Assembly: GCF_018691265.1 (NCBI RefSeq) | Contig: NW_024881296.1 | Coordinates: 9,579,427 to 9,643,426 of the forward strand | Length of the DNA: 64,000 bases | Reading direction: 5' to 3' | Origin: Tyto alba | Lineage: Eukaryota > Chordata > Aves > Strigiformes > Tytonidae | Shown: one piece after another, positions 11,601 to 25,040 of the stretch | How the letters are laid out: every line of letters starts with the position of its first letter | Numbering within the stretch: the stretch's first letter is position 1 | The notes under the pieces: model-generated | Databases searched by the model: none | Told to the model about the DNA's origin: nothing | The model's input: the letters and a program-made list of their open reading frames with translations, nothing else | Position numbers and translations under genes: made by a program

Positions 11601-12520
11601 ATGAGGAGGAAAGGCTCAGCTGAACTGAATCATGTTGAGGGAGCTCTGCCAGGCTACATCTGCTGCTGCAAAATTCTCCCCATGCTCTTTAGATAATAAT
11701 TCAGCACATTAAAGAACTTTGGACTAACTCAGTGGAATTGACTAAATGATAATATATCTTAAGGTGACTTATAACATCTGCAGACAAGGATATTTGTTTC
11801 TTACTTGGTGTAAAGAAGTTAGGGAGCAGCGGCAAACAAGTGAGGAAAAAAAGACGTATTGCCTAAAAGCATACTTGAGAAACAAAATGAATAGAATATT
11901 GTAGAATTCACCATCCAGTCCTTGCTTAATACTGGTAAGTAGAGACCGGTACACCTTCTAATTGAGAGGGGCTTGAAGATTACCTATCAATTTTTGCATA
12001 GCACTCACTTTATATTAGACAACACAATACTTGGAACGATGCACCACAGTCTGCTTCCTGGTTTCTTTTTTGTTAAATGATAGTGACCATTTCAACAATT
12101 TTAAAATCAAAACAGGTAGTATTTGCTGGTAACAAAGATCACAGATTTTCCCACTTACTGCTTTAGACTGAATATTTTCAACGTTTCTAGCCATTCATTT
12201 CTTCTGTTAATGTGCTTTGCAACAAATGGACTATATTAAGTCTATCATTTGGTGAATCCATTTGATTAGCAGCTATGTGATTCCTATTATTTTCTTTACA
12301 GTCATGATTTCTTCTTTCAGTACAATATATATAGAACCTTAAATCATGTTTTTGCAAATATGCCAGACTTCCTGCTTTTTGTGGTAGCCTGCTGGTTTGA
12401 ATGGTGACCTAGTTTACAATAGATACCCAGAAATCTCAGTTAGGATTGTTGGTAAGATCTTTGTGTGCCTTGATTTCCTGGCATGGTCTGATCATTTGTG
12501 CTTGTGTTGGCTTTCCACAG
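8613..12520. other. unassigned region
   Basis: I see no recognisable gene. A 32-base exon-like segment (9034-9065) is followed by a good donor GTAAGTGG, but it is too short to judge. At about 10310-10370 the phrase AAGTTAGGCATGTGCTTAAA resembles an old reptile/bird interspersed repeat in which AAGCATGTGCTTAA recurs. The open frame at 11244-11549 carries no known motif. Confidence 0.45.
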
Positions 12521-12583
12521 GCAACAGATCCAAAACTCCACGTGGTCCACAAACCTTGGCTGAATAATCCTGAGCCAAAGAAG
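12521..12583 (+). other. candidate exon (63 bases)
   Basis: A pyrimidine-rich acceptor (GTTGGCTTTCCACAG) precedes 63 bases that are open for 21 codons in phase 0, starting ATDPKLHVVHKPW. They are followed by AAG and a GTATTT donor. Its phase does not join openly to the next exon-like segment at 17668. It is therefore a non-coding exon, part of a different transcript, or a chance splice-site pair. The peptide is not recognised. Confidence 0.2.
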
Positions 12584-13154
12584 GTATTTTTGAATTCTTG
12601 CACTCTATGATACTTTGTAATCCTTACTTTCTAAGTATTTATAATAACATTTGGTTATATAATAGCTGTAAGTATATGAAGAAAGAAAACATCTCTTTGG
12701 CTCTGCTTTATTAGTTTTTATTTATGACTATGTAGAGAGATGTGATAATTCTGTGGAGCTTTCACTGTAATTTTCATCAATGGCAATCTCCAGAGGGTAC
12801 CAGATGTTTTGATGCCAGATCTTATCTGTGAAGACACCTTAGCTTTATATTAGTTGTTGTTTCCATTCTGGGCTTCAGATTCTAGTGCTTTTATTGAAAC
12901 AAAGTTTTTGCATACCACTGTGTTTCAGTTGTATACAGTAAATTTTTACCTTGCTGTCAAAACCAAGACAGAACATAAAGGAAGCAACTGGAACCTGTCC
13001 TCCTTTTAACAGTGACTAAACAGTTCTTTCTCCTGTTAAGTACTTTGTGGCTATCTCAAGAAAGGTGGTAGAAAGGTGCTATGTGTGTGACAGCAACAGA
13101 CAGTAAAGTACATGAGCAGCATTAGATAAAGGTTTTGAAATTTTCAAGGCATTG

Positions 13155-13700
13155 TTACAAGCAGATACGCACTAAGTTTCCCAAAAGTGTTAAAGACAGA
13201 GGGACACCTAATAAGATTTTGTAAATATGTCTTAAAAAATTCAGGGTTCTATATGTTTTCAAACACACGATGAAGACTAAGAACAGAATAAACTTAAAGG
13301 AGGTGATCAGAGAGGGAACAGGGTCCGGTGTCTCGGGTAGAAGCTGCTGGAGACCTTTGGCAGGAGAGCGTGTGTGAGGCAGGGCTGGGAAAGGGGACGT
13401 AGGTGCTTGGAGAAGGTGGGAGCCTTTGACTCCATCTCTCTCTGAACTGTGAGAAAGGGGGAAATTGTGGTGATTAAAGATGATATGGAGGAACTGAGAG
13501 TTTGCATGGGCTCCATCAGATGCAGCTTTGTGTTGTAACCATGCTCTTTCCCAGACATAAATATCCTTGAACAGCTCCACTCTCTGACTATCCCAGATGC
13601 CTCCATTCAGGCACTGCCCTCTCTGATCCCATTGGTTTCTTGACAGCATGTTTTTACCCCTGATATATTTTATACTATTGTAAGTCTTCCTATCTACCAA
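13155..13700 (-). other. long minus-strand ORF of unknown status (181 codons)
   Basis: Apart from the GAA/CAA array and the LTR frame, this is the longest open frame in the window. It spans 181 codons, begins MVDRKTYNSIKY and ends with a hydrophobic stretch (about residues 131-150, FKFILFLVFIVCL) and then NLVRICL. I recognise no domain. The central part is less AT-rich than the flanks, which by itself lengthens open frames, and a second minus-strand frame of 99 codons overlaps it. It could be a decayed retrocopy, a lineage-specific ORF or chance. No promoter or splice context is evident. Confidence 0.2.
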
Positions 13701-15194
13701 CAGACCATGGTCTGATGGTTTTACATCAGATGGAGCCTAAAGTAGAGATGAAGGATGACTTAGACCAAAGCTTTCCTGCAGCTCAGGAAGGTATATTTGG
13801 AGGCTGGTGCTAATGGATCTGGTTTTCTTTATCTTTTTGAAATAGTTGAGAAGGAACTCACACAGCAAAACACATCTACTGCTGCCTTATAGCTAAAGAC
13901 ATTCAGTCTGTCAAGAAGACATTCAGTATAGAAATGTATCTTGTCCTGTGGAACTTACATAGTTACTTTCATAAATGTATTCATTTATCATAATGGTAAC
14001 ACAACCATGTTGTACTGCTAATTTTACTTGGTGGCGTGTTCAAGGAGAGTAGTTGAGGAATACAGCCCGGTCAGCAGATCATCAGAGGCATTTGTATGAA
14101 TCAATAATTTTTAGAAAGTAAAGCAACCAGATTCCATTTGATTACTAATGAAAGGTCCCTAGACATGGTCAAGAGAGTAATAGAAACCGTAGTTTAAACA
14201 CAAGGCAATTTTAAAAGTTGCCGTGCAGTTCCTGTGTTGTCCTCATTTTATTGCTGTGCTCTATACTTGTCCGTCTTTTTAGCAGTTTGATTCATCATTA
14301 TTCTACACCCACTGTAATCTAAATAGAGAGAAAAAAAAAAAACCTGAATCTATGCAAAAGTTCTTTTTTCTTTTTTTTTTTTTTTTTTGTCAGAAAATCT
14401 AGCAAAAACTGCAAGAATGTTCATCTATTTTGTACTTTCTTTTGTAATTTGAAATGTCATCCAAAATTCTACTTATTTTCAGAAATGTGAGGGATTTGGA
14501 GAAAACTTCTGTTATTTTCTTCTGTAAAATGTAAGAAATTTAAAAGAGAAGCTGAAAAAAATTTAGCTATTGTAACCATCTTAACTACCTGGCAAAGTAT
14601 GTAAATTTATTTAAAATAGATATAAGCTAGAAATAATTAAAATGTGAAAGTATTTTGAGCAATTTCATAAAACATAACATTTGTTAAGAGAACAAGTTCT
14701 TTAAAGTAACACATTTGCATTACTTTTCATAGGAAATGACTGGGAGTAAGAATTTGTGGCAGAGGAATTTAAAAGACCTGAACCATAAATGTAGCTCTGT
14801 CGTTTAATACATGATGAGTACATTTTACTGCAACATCTCCAGCTGAAAAAACAGGGCTATTAAATCCACACATAATTTGAAGAGCCTCAAGATCACAAAT
14901 AATAGTGTCTAAATAATTAAAGTTGCTGTTACTATGCATCTGCATACCTTCAATTCTAGGGTGAGAACAAACTGTGAAATTCTCCTTCCAAATCTCATCT
15001 ATTAAAGCTAGATCTAGCAGAGGGTCAGTGTTGTGAAAAGACGTGACTGATCTAGAAACCTAAGTTTTTAGTTAATGTGTTACTAAGATACATAAGGTGG
15101 TTTGAAATGATATCAAATTTCCTTCTGACTTAGCCCAAAAACTGGTACATTTTCCTTAGTTTTTGGTCTCACAGAAAGCTAAATTTGGAAGGTA

Positions 15195-15221
15195 AATCAC
15201 TTCTTTCAGGAAGAAGTGATT
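15195..15221. repeat. perfect hairpin, 11-bp stem, 5-base loop
   Basis: AATCACTTCTT, a loop TCAGG, then AAGAAGTGATT form a perfect inverted repeat. It is not followed by a T run on either side. Its role is unknown. Confidence 0.9.
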
Positions 15222-18200
15222 ATTTGTTAGAGACTGTTCATGGTCCTTGAGATAGAAGTAGATGTTATATGTTAATATAAATGCATTTATCAATGAAGGT
15301 CTCATCAATAGTGCTTCCACCTGTGAGAATGGAGTGGAAGAATCTTTTCCTCTACAAGCTCAATAATGTTCCATGGAGAGAGTCAGAAACTTCCTGTAAT
15401 TTCACAGTTTTCCCCAGCAGACAGAATTTATCAACCCTGATGAAAAGAGAGACCGAGACCAGGACAGCGATGTGTCATAACAATGAACTAACATAACACC
15501 AAGTTATCTGTATCAAACAGGAGGTGAAGTAGTACAGATACATGCACCAAAGATTAAGAGAAGATAATGGACAATATAGTAGAAATTAAAGTGGAACAAA
15601 TAATCCAATTGTTTAAGTAGTCAGGATTAACCTAGAGAAATCAAAGCTTACAAGTGCAGCTTGGGGTTTGGGGACTGACTGATTGCAAAGGACCTTCTGT
15701 TTTGTTTTGCAGCTCTCACAGATGAGGCACAGTATTTGTCTTTGTCAGTGTCAAAATCTATATCAGCCTCTGCAGTGATCAGGCTGTGCTCACTGCAGGC
15801 TTGATAAAGAGTCCCCTGCAGCTGCAAAGCTGGTAAAGTCCTAAGGTAGTCTTGCAGTAGTCTTGCAATGAAATTGCACATGTTGTAAAGGAGTAGGTGC
15901 CCTCAGATGCACAGCCTTCCCGCTGTCTCTGCTCACAAAACAAAAATTGACCGGTATGTTCAGAGGCAAAATAACAAAATTCGTTAAAATTGACTTTAAA
16001 AAAATAGAATTGTACTCTAAAAATATAATTAAAGGAAGTGAATGAGCTCTTTAGCTCAAAGGCCCAATTTTTCTAGCACATCATTGGTACAGACTCTTCT
16101 GTATTAAATGAAATGACTGACTTGCATTGCTTTTTCATTGCACTTCTTTATGATGTCACATGGGAAAAATAAAGGGCAATTTTGAAATCTGTTCACCTTT
16201 AAATGCGTAGTAGGGTTCCATTCCCCATAATGCAACTGAATGTCCAAATATAAGTATCAGGGAAGTGTTACTCTATCTTTTAATCTCTTACAAATGAAGA
16301 TGGAAAATTCAGTAGCAGTTTTGCTAAAGTCTAAGCTTTTACCCTGAGAAAATAAAAGGTCTGTTTAGTTTCAACCCAGATCCAAAGACTTTGAATTGGT
16401 TAGTTAATTGGAAACACTTAACATCAGATGGTATTTCCTAGCAATTCCCAAGGTGTTATTAGGGAGTGCACTCTTCCCTGTGAGAAGAACACTCCAGAGG
16501 GCTAGACAGCCCAGGACATAATGAAGAACTCCACTCTGAACAATGTTTTGTTATATGCTCTGAGATGAGCATAATTATGGAGAGAGTTTGAGGTGGCTTG
16601 CACTTCAATTCCTGTAAAACACTGTGATTTAACATACCTGTAATGAAATGTTGTGCATCAGCCCTGGACTGAACTAGAAGATTTGTTTTGCTCAGAACTT
16701 TTGAAATTAAATATTTCAGCATATTTTAACCGGAAGTATTGGATTTTTTTACTGTGTAAAAACATTTGTTATTCTAAATTTTGTCTAGGCAAAGGGCAAG
16801 TGTTTAAATGCACATCTTCTCCTGGACTGGAAATTTAAAATTTAGTTAGTGTTAGGTTGTGAGGAAATTCTTGTTGGGATATGGTCTGAGTTATATTGGT
16901 CCTACAAAGTAAATAAAATGCCTGCTGTAACATGTCTGTATTTGTACTTCTCACTGTTGTATAGGGCAAAGGAGGAAAATACTATTCAACACTAATGAGA
17001 CTATATGTTCCTCAGGAAAAGACATTGCTGGCTCTGGACTCAAATGTTAATGGGGCTAAATGTAGAATTTCTTTAAGCCCATACATGGAAAGGCAAAAGT
17101 CAAGTTTATGGGATCAATTGTTAGACTGGTGCTGCATATTCCCTGCAGTATGCAGGACTACCCTCAGACCTGTTCTTTGGAACAACCCTGAGAACATAAA
17201 ATAATTTCAGAAATGTGAAAAACTGAGTCAGCATCAGAATTAAAAACTGATTCCAAGGATATTAGATTCCTGTTGGCTACAGTCACTACTAAACTGTGCA
17301 CTTGCCTCATCAGAAGACTGCGTGAAGCACATTTCAGTATGTTTTGTGGAACCATGTAGTGCAATGGAAATGCACTTGGTCCAGGTCACTAAATGTTGAA
17401 ACTATCAGAGCTACCCCAGTGCCTGTTAATTATTAGTAGAATCCCAGGCACTAGAGCAACTGAGATTATGGAAAGCAATTTCTTGCCTCCATAAACTGGA
17501 ACAACTATATTGTAAAGTGTCAAGAAAAGTACCTTTTTTCAAATTGTCCTTAGGAATACCACTCTATGTTTCAGTAACTTGATTTGTGATCAATACAAGC
17601 AAGAAGCAGTGTTCTGATTTATAAATGTTGAAAACAAATTGTATTAATAAAATGACGCTTTTTACAGCAAATGTAACTGGTTCCAATGCAACGGTAAATG
17701 CCAGCTACTCCGGTTTCAAAAGATGCAAGTGAGTATAAGGCCTTTCATTTCAATTAAGATAATTTATATCAATTTCATAATTTGGTCCCAGATAATCCAT
17801 AATCAGAGGAAAAGTATACAAATCTGTGGAATTATTTTTTTTCATACCTCCTCAATTGTTTTTCTTTGCTGGATTTATGAGTAATTGACTTATAAACCAG
17901 TCTGAATTAAATGTAATTACTTTGCATCTGTGTCTCGGAGACTGTTTTAATTAATTATTCTGATGTTTTTTCAGTGTAAGTCTACCAGATGCATAATCAT
18001 CTGTGAACTTCCCTGTTTCTTCCCACACATGAACAAACGGATTTGAGTGCACTGTGTTGTAATAATTGGGCCCTAAACCCCCAAATTCTCCACTGGAAAG
18101 CATGAGATACTGGTTACAATGTTCACCAGGAAAATTATTGGAACTTGCTATCACTGACTTAGAAAGAACTGCCCAAATAAGCAGGAGGAATAATCCTGCT

Positions 18201-21082
18201 TCAGTAAATATCAACTTCAAATGCAATAGCTACTGTTTACTTGGGATAATGACTTCTTTTTTTTTCTTCTGTGAATATAAAAATGCTGCAGCTAGAAGTT
18301 GAATCTTTAATACATGCTGAAGCAACTTTTTTATTACCTGTTCATTGTAAAAAAAAGACTGTAACTAAAAAAAAGATTGGACACCATAAATCTCTGCAAG
18401 TATTTTTTTCATGAGCTATATATTCAGTCATTCAGTATTTGAAAAATTTCAGAATAGTCTTGATGTTATCATATTTGGTTTAAAATATGCCACAAGGCAG
18501 ACCTGGCTTCATTTCCCATGGGAAAATTATTCCATAGATTCAGAGTTTATCAGGTAGATTTACCCAAATCTTCAACCTACATGGGCTTTCTCCAAGCTTC
18601 ATTCCAATTATTTGGATTATAATTGTCACTATTAAAAGTTCAAATATTAAATTCCAAGTCAAATTTTAAAACAAAAATGGAAATAAGACATATAACTGAA
18701 TTAAAAAATGAGGTGCTGAAAATGTACTTACTTTTTTTCATGTCTGGATCTTAGATACTCAATCACTCAAAATCACGTTTTTACAGGATTTTGCCCTATG
18801 TTTGTTACCATGGTAGCTCATCATACTGTATGTAGTAGAGTTTTAACCGCCGTACCTTGTGAGCTGAGCTGAACTTGCAAACCTTTACAGAACTTGTATC
18901 CTAGTATAAAGACTGGGATACATTTAAATTATAGTATCAGTTGGACTGGTCAAGAATAGTTTACTAAATCTCTGTCTTTAAGCCAACAAGTGTTGTAAAA
19001 TTATATTTTTACTATCTGTGGCAGTCAGAAGGTTGCATGGCATTTATTTAATGGATGAGTTGTTCAGCAGAACCACTTTAGGGAATCAGTCCAGCCTGTA
19101 TTAGTTTCACAGCTTCACCATAATCACATTATTGACTTATAATACAGTGTTGGGCAAAGCAAGTGAAAACCAAATTGCATCAAGAGAACATTTAACCTAG
19201 AAGGCAGTCTTTGTATTAGAAGTTACTATCATTTTCTTTAGCTAAATAATTCTTTTGTGATAGTCAGTTACGTATAAAAATAGCTTAGTGGAGTAAACTC
19301 TACAGATTGTGGAAGCTACACAAATGTTATCACCAGACAAAAAGTAATTCCCAGAGAATGTACCAAGACAAGATAATTGAAATTGTACAATTCTGACATA
19401 TTTTGATAAAAGGGTGTTTTGTGGTAAAAGTTCACTTGTAGTCTTGCTCATTTTAAAAGAATATTTTTACAGTTAGACTCATTTAGGCTTTAAAAATGGT
19501 GGAAGAGAAAACAGTGACAGAACTAAAAAAAAAAAAAGAGAAATATTTGGCTACTTAATACCATAATGAAGACAACTTATGTTCATATTTTTATTGATTC
19601 TTCTACTCGTTTTCCTGCTAATCTGAGAAGTGTTTTCCATCTGATGAAGCTGCTATCATGATGTGTTGCAACACAGCATGCCAGAAACAAACATCAAAAA
19701 GTGGAGAAACCCCAAACCTACTATCCCGAACCTGCCAAAGATGTGCAAAGATACTGAAAAATAAGAAACTGTTTTGTTCTCTCTTCTTCTACTGGTGAGA
19801 ATAAAGTGAAATAACTTTCACACTTGTGTTATATGTCAAACTCAAGCCAGATTTTGGAAGGGCTTAGAAGGTAAGTGATAAAATATAGTTTGGAATAAAA
19901 GTGTCACATTCAGTGACTGTGTTCACACAGATAGATATGATACCAAATACTTCCTCATTTTCCAGACAGGTTTAAACAACTACATTTCACTGAACGACAG
20001 TCATTAATCTCATAAGTGAGAAAGAGCAGCCTAGAAATATTTTATAGTTAGGGCAACATGGTAACATTTCTTTCATATGCAAGTCTGAGAAAATACATCT
20101 TGATCAAAATAACTTTAGATTAAATAGATGCCAATGCATTTCTTGAAGATTGTATGGTGTCTGGATTTTTTTTTTTTGCTGACAGACGCATGATGAAAAA
20201 CCATACTAGTGTCAGGAGCTGAGGGAAGCAGCTCTCCTTTGGAGGCAATCAACTATATATCAACTCATACTGGGACTGTTTCTATTCAAAGACTTTCTTT
20301 TGCAGTGTTTTAAGGGTAAAAGACAGGTCGTGCAAAACATAAGAGATAACAGGCATAGGATTTGTAGGTATAGGTTTTGTGTATTGAATAATGTTTACAC
20401 AAAGGCTGCCCCAACTCATTTAGTACCTTTGGTGAAACGATGTGAAGAACTGTTTCCCCTTCTCTGGCTTGTTATTTTTTTTCTGTCAGTATTTTTTTCA
20501 TGCACATTTGAAATGCTGAGTTTATCCATAATGCTTTAAGAGAAGTAAAGTTCCCCAAACAGCTTGTTTTCTGGGGATGCCGCATGATGGATCAAGTTAC
20601 CACTATAACAGCACCCTCTTCATAACACAAGACTATGCAGGAGCTGTACTGAATGACTCAGAGGTTTATTCATTTGTTTTTGTCAAAGTAATGACTGAGA
20701 TATAATCCATCTCTAAGTGTCGATGTTGGATGTAGAAGGGTGTAACTGGTGTACAGTCGAAAGCACCCACAAGTAAGAAATGTCTGGTCTTAATCTGGTG
20801 AAGCATGTTCCTTAATTTATCTGGTTTAGGATTCTGTCTCTGTGGGCAGAAACTATACTGCAGCACTCCACGTCTAATTGCAAACATGCTTGGAATAATC
20901 ATAATCTTTATGAAAGACTTTTGCTTACACTCTGCAAGTTAAAAGTCTTGCATGGGCCTTATTTTCATCCTCTTCATGAGATTCCCACCCCACCTGGCAC
21001 TTCTAGCCTGTGTATCTCAGGAAAGTAAAGAGTCAAAGATTTGTGAAGATGCCCAGTGCTCTGGATTGCCTTTCTTGTGCAG

Positions 21083-21124
21083 CTGCACACAATCTTTCAC
21101 ATGTCCAAGAGAAAGGATGATCAA
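21083..21124 (+). other. candidate microexon (42 bases)
   Basis: A strong acceptor (GATTGCCTTTCTTGTGCAG) is followed by 42 bases open in two frames (phase 0 gives LHTIFHMSKRKDDQ) and a strong donor GTAAGTCTTT. It joins openly with the segments at 17668-17728, 28248-28271 and 28688-28722 in more than one frame. That permissiveness weakens any coding inference. A non-coding transcript is equally possible. Confidence 0.2.
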
Positions 21125-24100
21125 GTAAGTCTTTGCACATTCCAAATCCAGGCAGATTTGAGCAAACTGAGATTACCAGGTATGGTCTTTCTGATAGCAG
21201 ACCTACCATGACAGACAGAGCATGATGCATATCTTACTAAGACACATAAAGACTGGGATGTGAAACATGTTAAGTCAGTAACTGAAACTTGAATAGATGT
21301 TTGGGAGAAAACACAGAATACATATTATTAAAGGACAGAAACTTACAAAAGGCATTTGATCAGACGTACATGATTTTAAATCCAGGTAATTGGATTAAGG
21401 TTGACAGCACTGAGAAAAATTCACTGTTGAAGGACTGGAAAATTTTTGTCAAACAATGTGTCTGATGTCGGGGAAGATGTGTATCAGACACAGCTTTAAA
21501 GTAAAGAAATATTATTCTTCAGAAAGCACAGGTATCCTTACCTTTCCATTAGCAATTGCTTTAACTCATATTTTAAATTTATTTTTATACTTCTGCCTAA
21601 TTTTCACAGTAATGTTAATTGTTAAAATAATTCCTTCCTCCACAGATTTACAGTTGGTAAAATGGAGGTGTGATCTGGAAGGACTTGGAATTCAGGACAT
21701 GCCACTTGCCTCCACTATGAACACGCTGGTGGTCTCGAGAGAGGATAAAAGAGAAACGAAGTAGCTACATCCACTTGTTGCTTATAGAGACCAGATGGTC
21801 AGATGTCTCAGCCACTGTTTGTGGTGGACAGTTAATTTGCGTCCATGACATGCTGGCTAGATCTGGGTAGGATTTATTGGCCCTGTTTCTGTAGGGAAAA
21901 AAGGATCTGTGACCCTGTATCTTCTCTGCATGCCAGGGTCTAGTAGAGGAAGAGTTATGGCTGAGAACTTGTGCTTTGGTAACCTAAGCACAAAATGGAA
22001 AAAAATTAACAGTTTTGGCAGTGACTTACAGAACCACTGTGAAAGCATGTCCATGGGATCAAGAGACACCTGAGCTAAGAGAAATCTGCTGCAAACCGTG
22101 GCTGTGCTGCTTCTCAAATGGAAAAGTTCAAACAGTGAGTGTCCTCACACTTAACTCATGGGTCTAAAAGTACAGTTTATTTAATACAGAAACACTGCAA
22201 ACCAGTCTCATTGTTTTATTTTTGAGTTGTGCTTGGCCTCCTTCACAATTTATGTCTTTTCTGTACAAATCCAGGGTGGGATCCTGCTGCTCCACGGACA
22301 AGCTGTTGAACGGCTGGCAGCACAAACCACACTGGGCCATGCTGCTCAAGAAAATTTCTGGCTGGTTCTCCCTGGTTATCCTGTCAGGCTGCATGTTTGC
22401 CTGTTTCAGCAAGTTTAAGATCTTTAAATATTTACTTGGCTCTTTGCTTTCCTATTAGAAAATGGTGAGGCAGCTTATTTCTAACATCTGCCAGGATCTC
22501 TTCAGCTTGTGAGGTTACATTTCCTTAAATTACTAAGCACAATCTTTACAGAGAGGGGTAAAGAAGAGGTCACACCACTGTAAGGCTGAACCAGAACCTC
22601 AGGTCAAACAACACCATGTTGATGTTGAAGATACAGGGACAGCCCAAGGTCATATTTTCAAAGTCGCTCTGAGGAGTTACACTCTTAAGTCCCATTAAAA
22701 ATTAACAGCCCTGTTAAGCATCTATCTTTCCATGGTATTTTGGAAACTGTAGTGTCACCCAGCAGGAAAGGGAGATGTCTCCTTCCTGTGGAAAGGACAG
22801 GGCCGTTTGGATGCTAACAGGTGCAACTAGGAAGATGATGGCCAGAACCATCACAGCTGAAATCCTGCCTCCTAAAAGAAGGTTGCTGCTTCTGGAAAAG
22901 GGATATGGTGTCATGAGCATCCAGGAAGAGAAATTGCCCAGAAACAGCTGGGAAGAAAAGACGGGAATGATGGCAAGGTGGGATGGTAACTGAAACAGTA
23001 GGAAAGTGGCAGAGGTGTCTAAAATGAATTATGAATAAGTAGAGCACATGAAATTAAATTGGAAGCTTCCTGGGCAGAAGAAAACATGGTATGATCTACC
23101 CTGTTTGAGCAGTATTAGATTAGCTGTCAGTCATTACTACAAAACATCTGAAGACTACAGGTTGACCAGATATTAATGGTAATTTTATTTTGTGAACTTA
23201 GAAGATTTAAAATATATATATGTAAATGCAAACTATGCATATATCTGTTTGCCAGATGTTTATGCTTCAGCAGTACCATCAAGCTGTTGAAACCTTGATC
23301 TCATTAACCGCACTAATTGAAAAATGCTTAAGCTATGATTTTGAGTCTTTGTTCATTATATTAAAGTCAAATGCTTCTTCAGTAATCACACAACTATGTG
23401 GGAGATGAGGGAATTCAGACATATGAGGTTCAATGATTCCTGTGAAGAAAATAGTTTTTGTGGTGCAGATGTGATCAAAGATTAAAAAGTACCACAGTGC
23501 ATGCAAAACTATTATGTGCTGTATTTATGACTGGGTTAGTCTTGGCACATAGAAAATAATACCTTGCTGAGAACAGACCAAGTACTGGGATCAGATTCAT
23601 TGGTATGCTCTAGCTGCTCGGTGCTCCGTCAGAGTGCACAGCTGGTTTGTGTTGGAGTTGCAAGAGAAACTGGTGAAGCACATACTTTTTTATCATTACT
23701 ATTTTTAAAGATAAAATAAAAAAGCCCACATTGTCAAGCATCACAAAGCCAACACCTGCTCTATAGTCAATTTGACACAACAGACAGACTTTTCAGAGGC
23801 TGCTACAGGTATTTAAAATCAAGCTATGCATGTGTATGATTGTTGTAACAAGCGTCCAGCCACAGGCCACATGCAGGGCTGACATTCACCATTTCTCTGC
23901 AAGCAGCCAGAGGCAAGTAAATCCTGACTTACAGTCGGGAAAGGAGCAGTCTGATCCCTGGATTTGGTAAGGTGATTTCGGGCCACGGTCCTTGATGTTA
24001 TCCTGCCCGTTCTGTGCCACGTGAGGGAGTTTCCCCGGCACAAGGCAGTTTGTGTATTACATTGAAGTGCTGTGCCAGCCCCTGGAATGCTGGTTTAATG

Positions 24101-25021
24101 GGTACTGAAACCATGGCTGGAAAGGGGTTAGCTGCTTTGAAAGTACTGACCTCTGTGACATGTTGAGGCAGAGGTGGGACCTTGGTCACAACTTCAGTCT
24201 CCTGCATCCCACATGCATGGTCAAAGTCAATTTGTGATTATTTGTGGTTATTTACAGCTGATTATATGACCTAAAACCTGTGGAAATATTACTGTTTGCA
24301 TTACTGCTGTTGCTGCTCAGGTTTGCTTTCAGAAATTACTACTGCTTCCCCTACCAATGGAGGTGCTTGTGTGTTTGCTCAAACTTGCTCCAACTCAAAT
24401 GATTTGGCTTTCATACACACGGTGTTTTGGCTGCTTAAAGCAACCTAACTCATTTTGACTAAAACAAATTATGGACTGATTACCTCAGGGAGGTTGGTCA
24501 GCAGATGTGTCTAAAAGGTATCTTCCAACTGAGGTCAGTTGAGAGCTTTAGCATCTTTAAATGGAACACGGGCCAGAAGACAATGTGTGTACTCTGTCTC
24601 AGCAAGTCTTGTGGGGCATGGGCTGTTGTCTGGTCATCTGCACTGTGCCAGCCACTGGCCTCAGCTTGGGTCTCAAAGCCTTGCTTCAACAGAAATAAAG
24701 GCAAACAATGTGATTTCAATTATCAAGAGAAAATCTGCCTTTGAGTATTTCTTACTTTGGTGTCCCTTCAGTATTAACTTACCTCCACTCATAGAAAAAC
24801 CAAAGAGAACATTGCCAAATTGTGCTGAAAAAATGCAATAACGGTGGTGGTTGGTAACTGTATTAGGACTGGGGGAGCAAGACAGCCTAGAACCACTGAA
24901 AAGCAAATCCCCAGAACAGGAACTTCAGTTTAATCAGGGCAGTAGTGTCATCTCCGGTAACAAATACCAGAGTATATGTTTAAAAGATTTTATTATTTTT
25001 TTTTCCTAGTTAGTTGGATCC

Positions 25022-25040
25022 TTTTTTTTTTTTTTTTTTT
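25022..25040. repeat. T19 homopolymer
   Basis: Nineteen consecutive T residues. On the minus strand this may be the A tail of a decayed retroposon, but no body is recognisable. Confidence 0.9.

Larger units (their letters stand above)
12584..21082. other. unassigned intronic or intergenic region
   Basis: Apart from the 181-codon frame and an exon-like segment at 17668-17728, I see only A/T runs (for example T runs at about 14364-14388) and a hairpin at 15195-15221. The 17668-17728 segment follows TTTTTACAG and precedes GTGAGTATAA. It is open in two frames, one giving KCNWFQCNGKC. That phrase has a cysteine pattern vaguely like an LDL-receptor class A repeat, but lacks the rest of the module. 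Confidence 0.4.

Noticed and set aside
17672..17725. Peptide KCNWFQCNGKC resembling an LDL-receptor class A repeat
   Set aside because: Only the CNGKC-like phrase fits; the spacing and acidic calcium-binding residues of the module are absent.
21456..21764. 102-codon plus-strand ORF with CTTCCTCCACAG acceptor
   Set aside because: The acceptor is plausible but the peptide is unrecognised and no upstream partner exon fits clearly.
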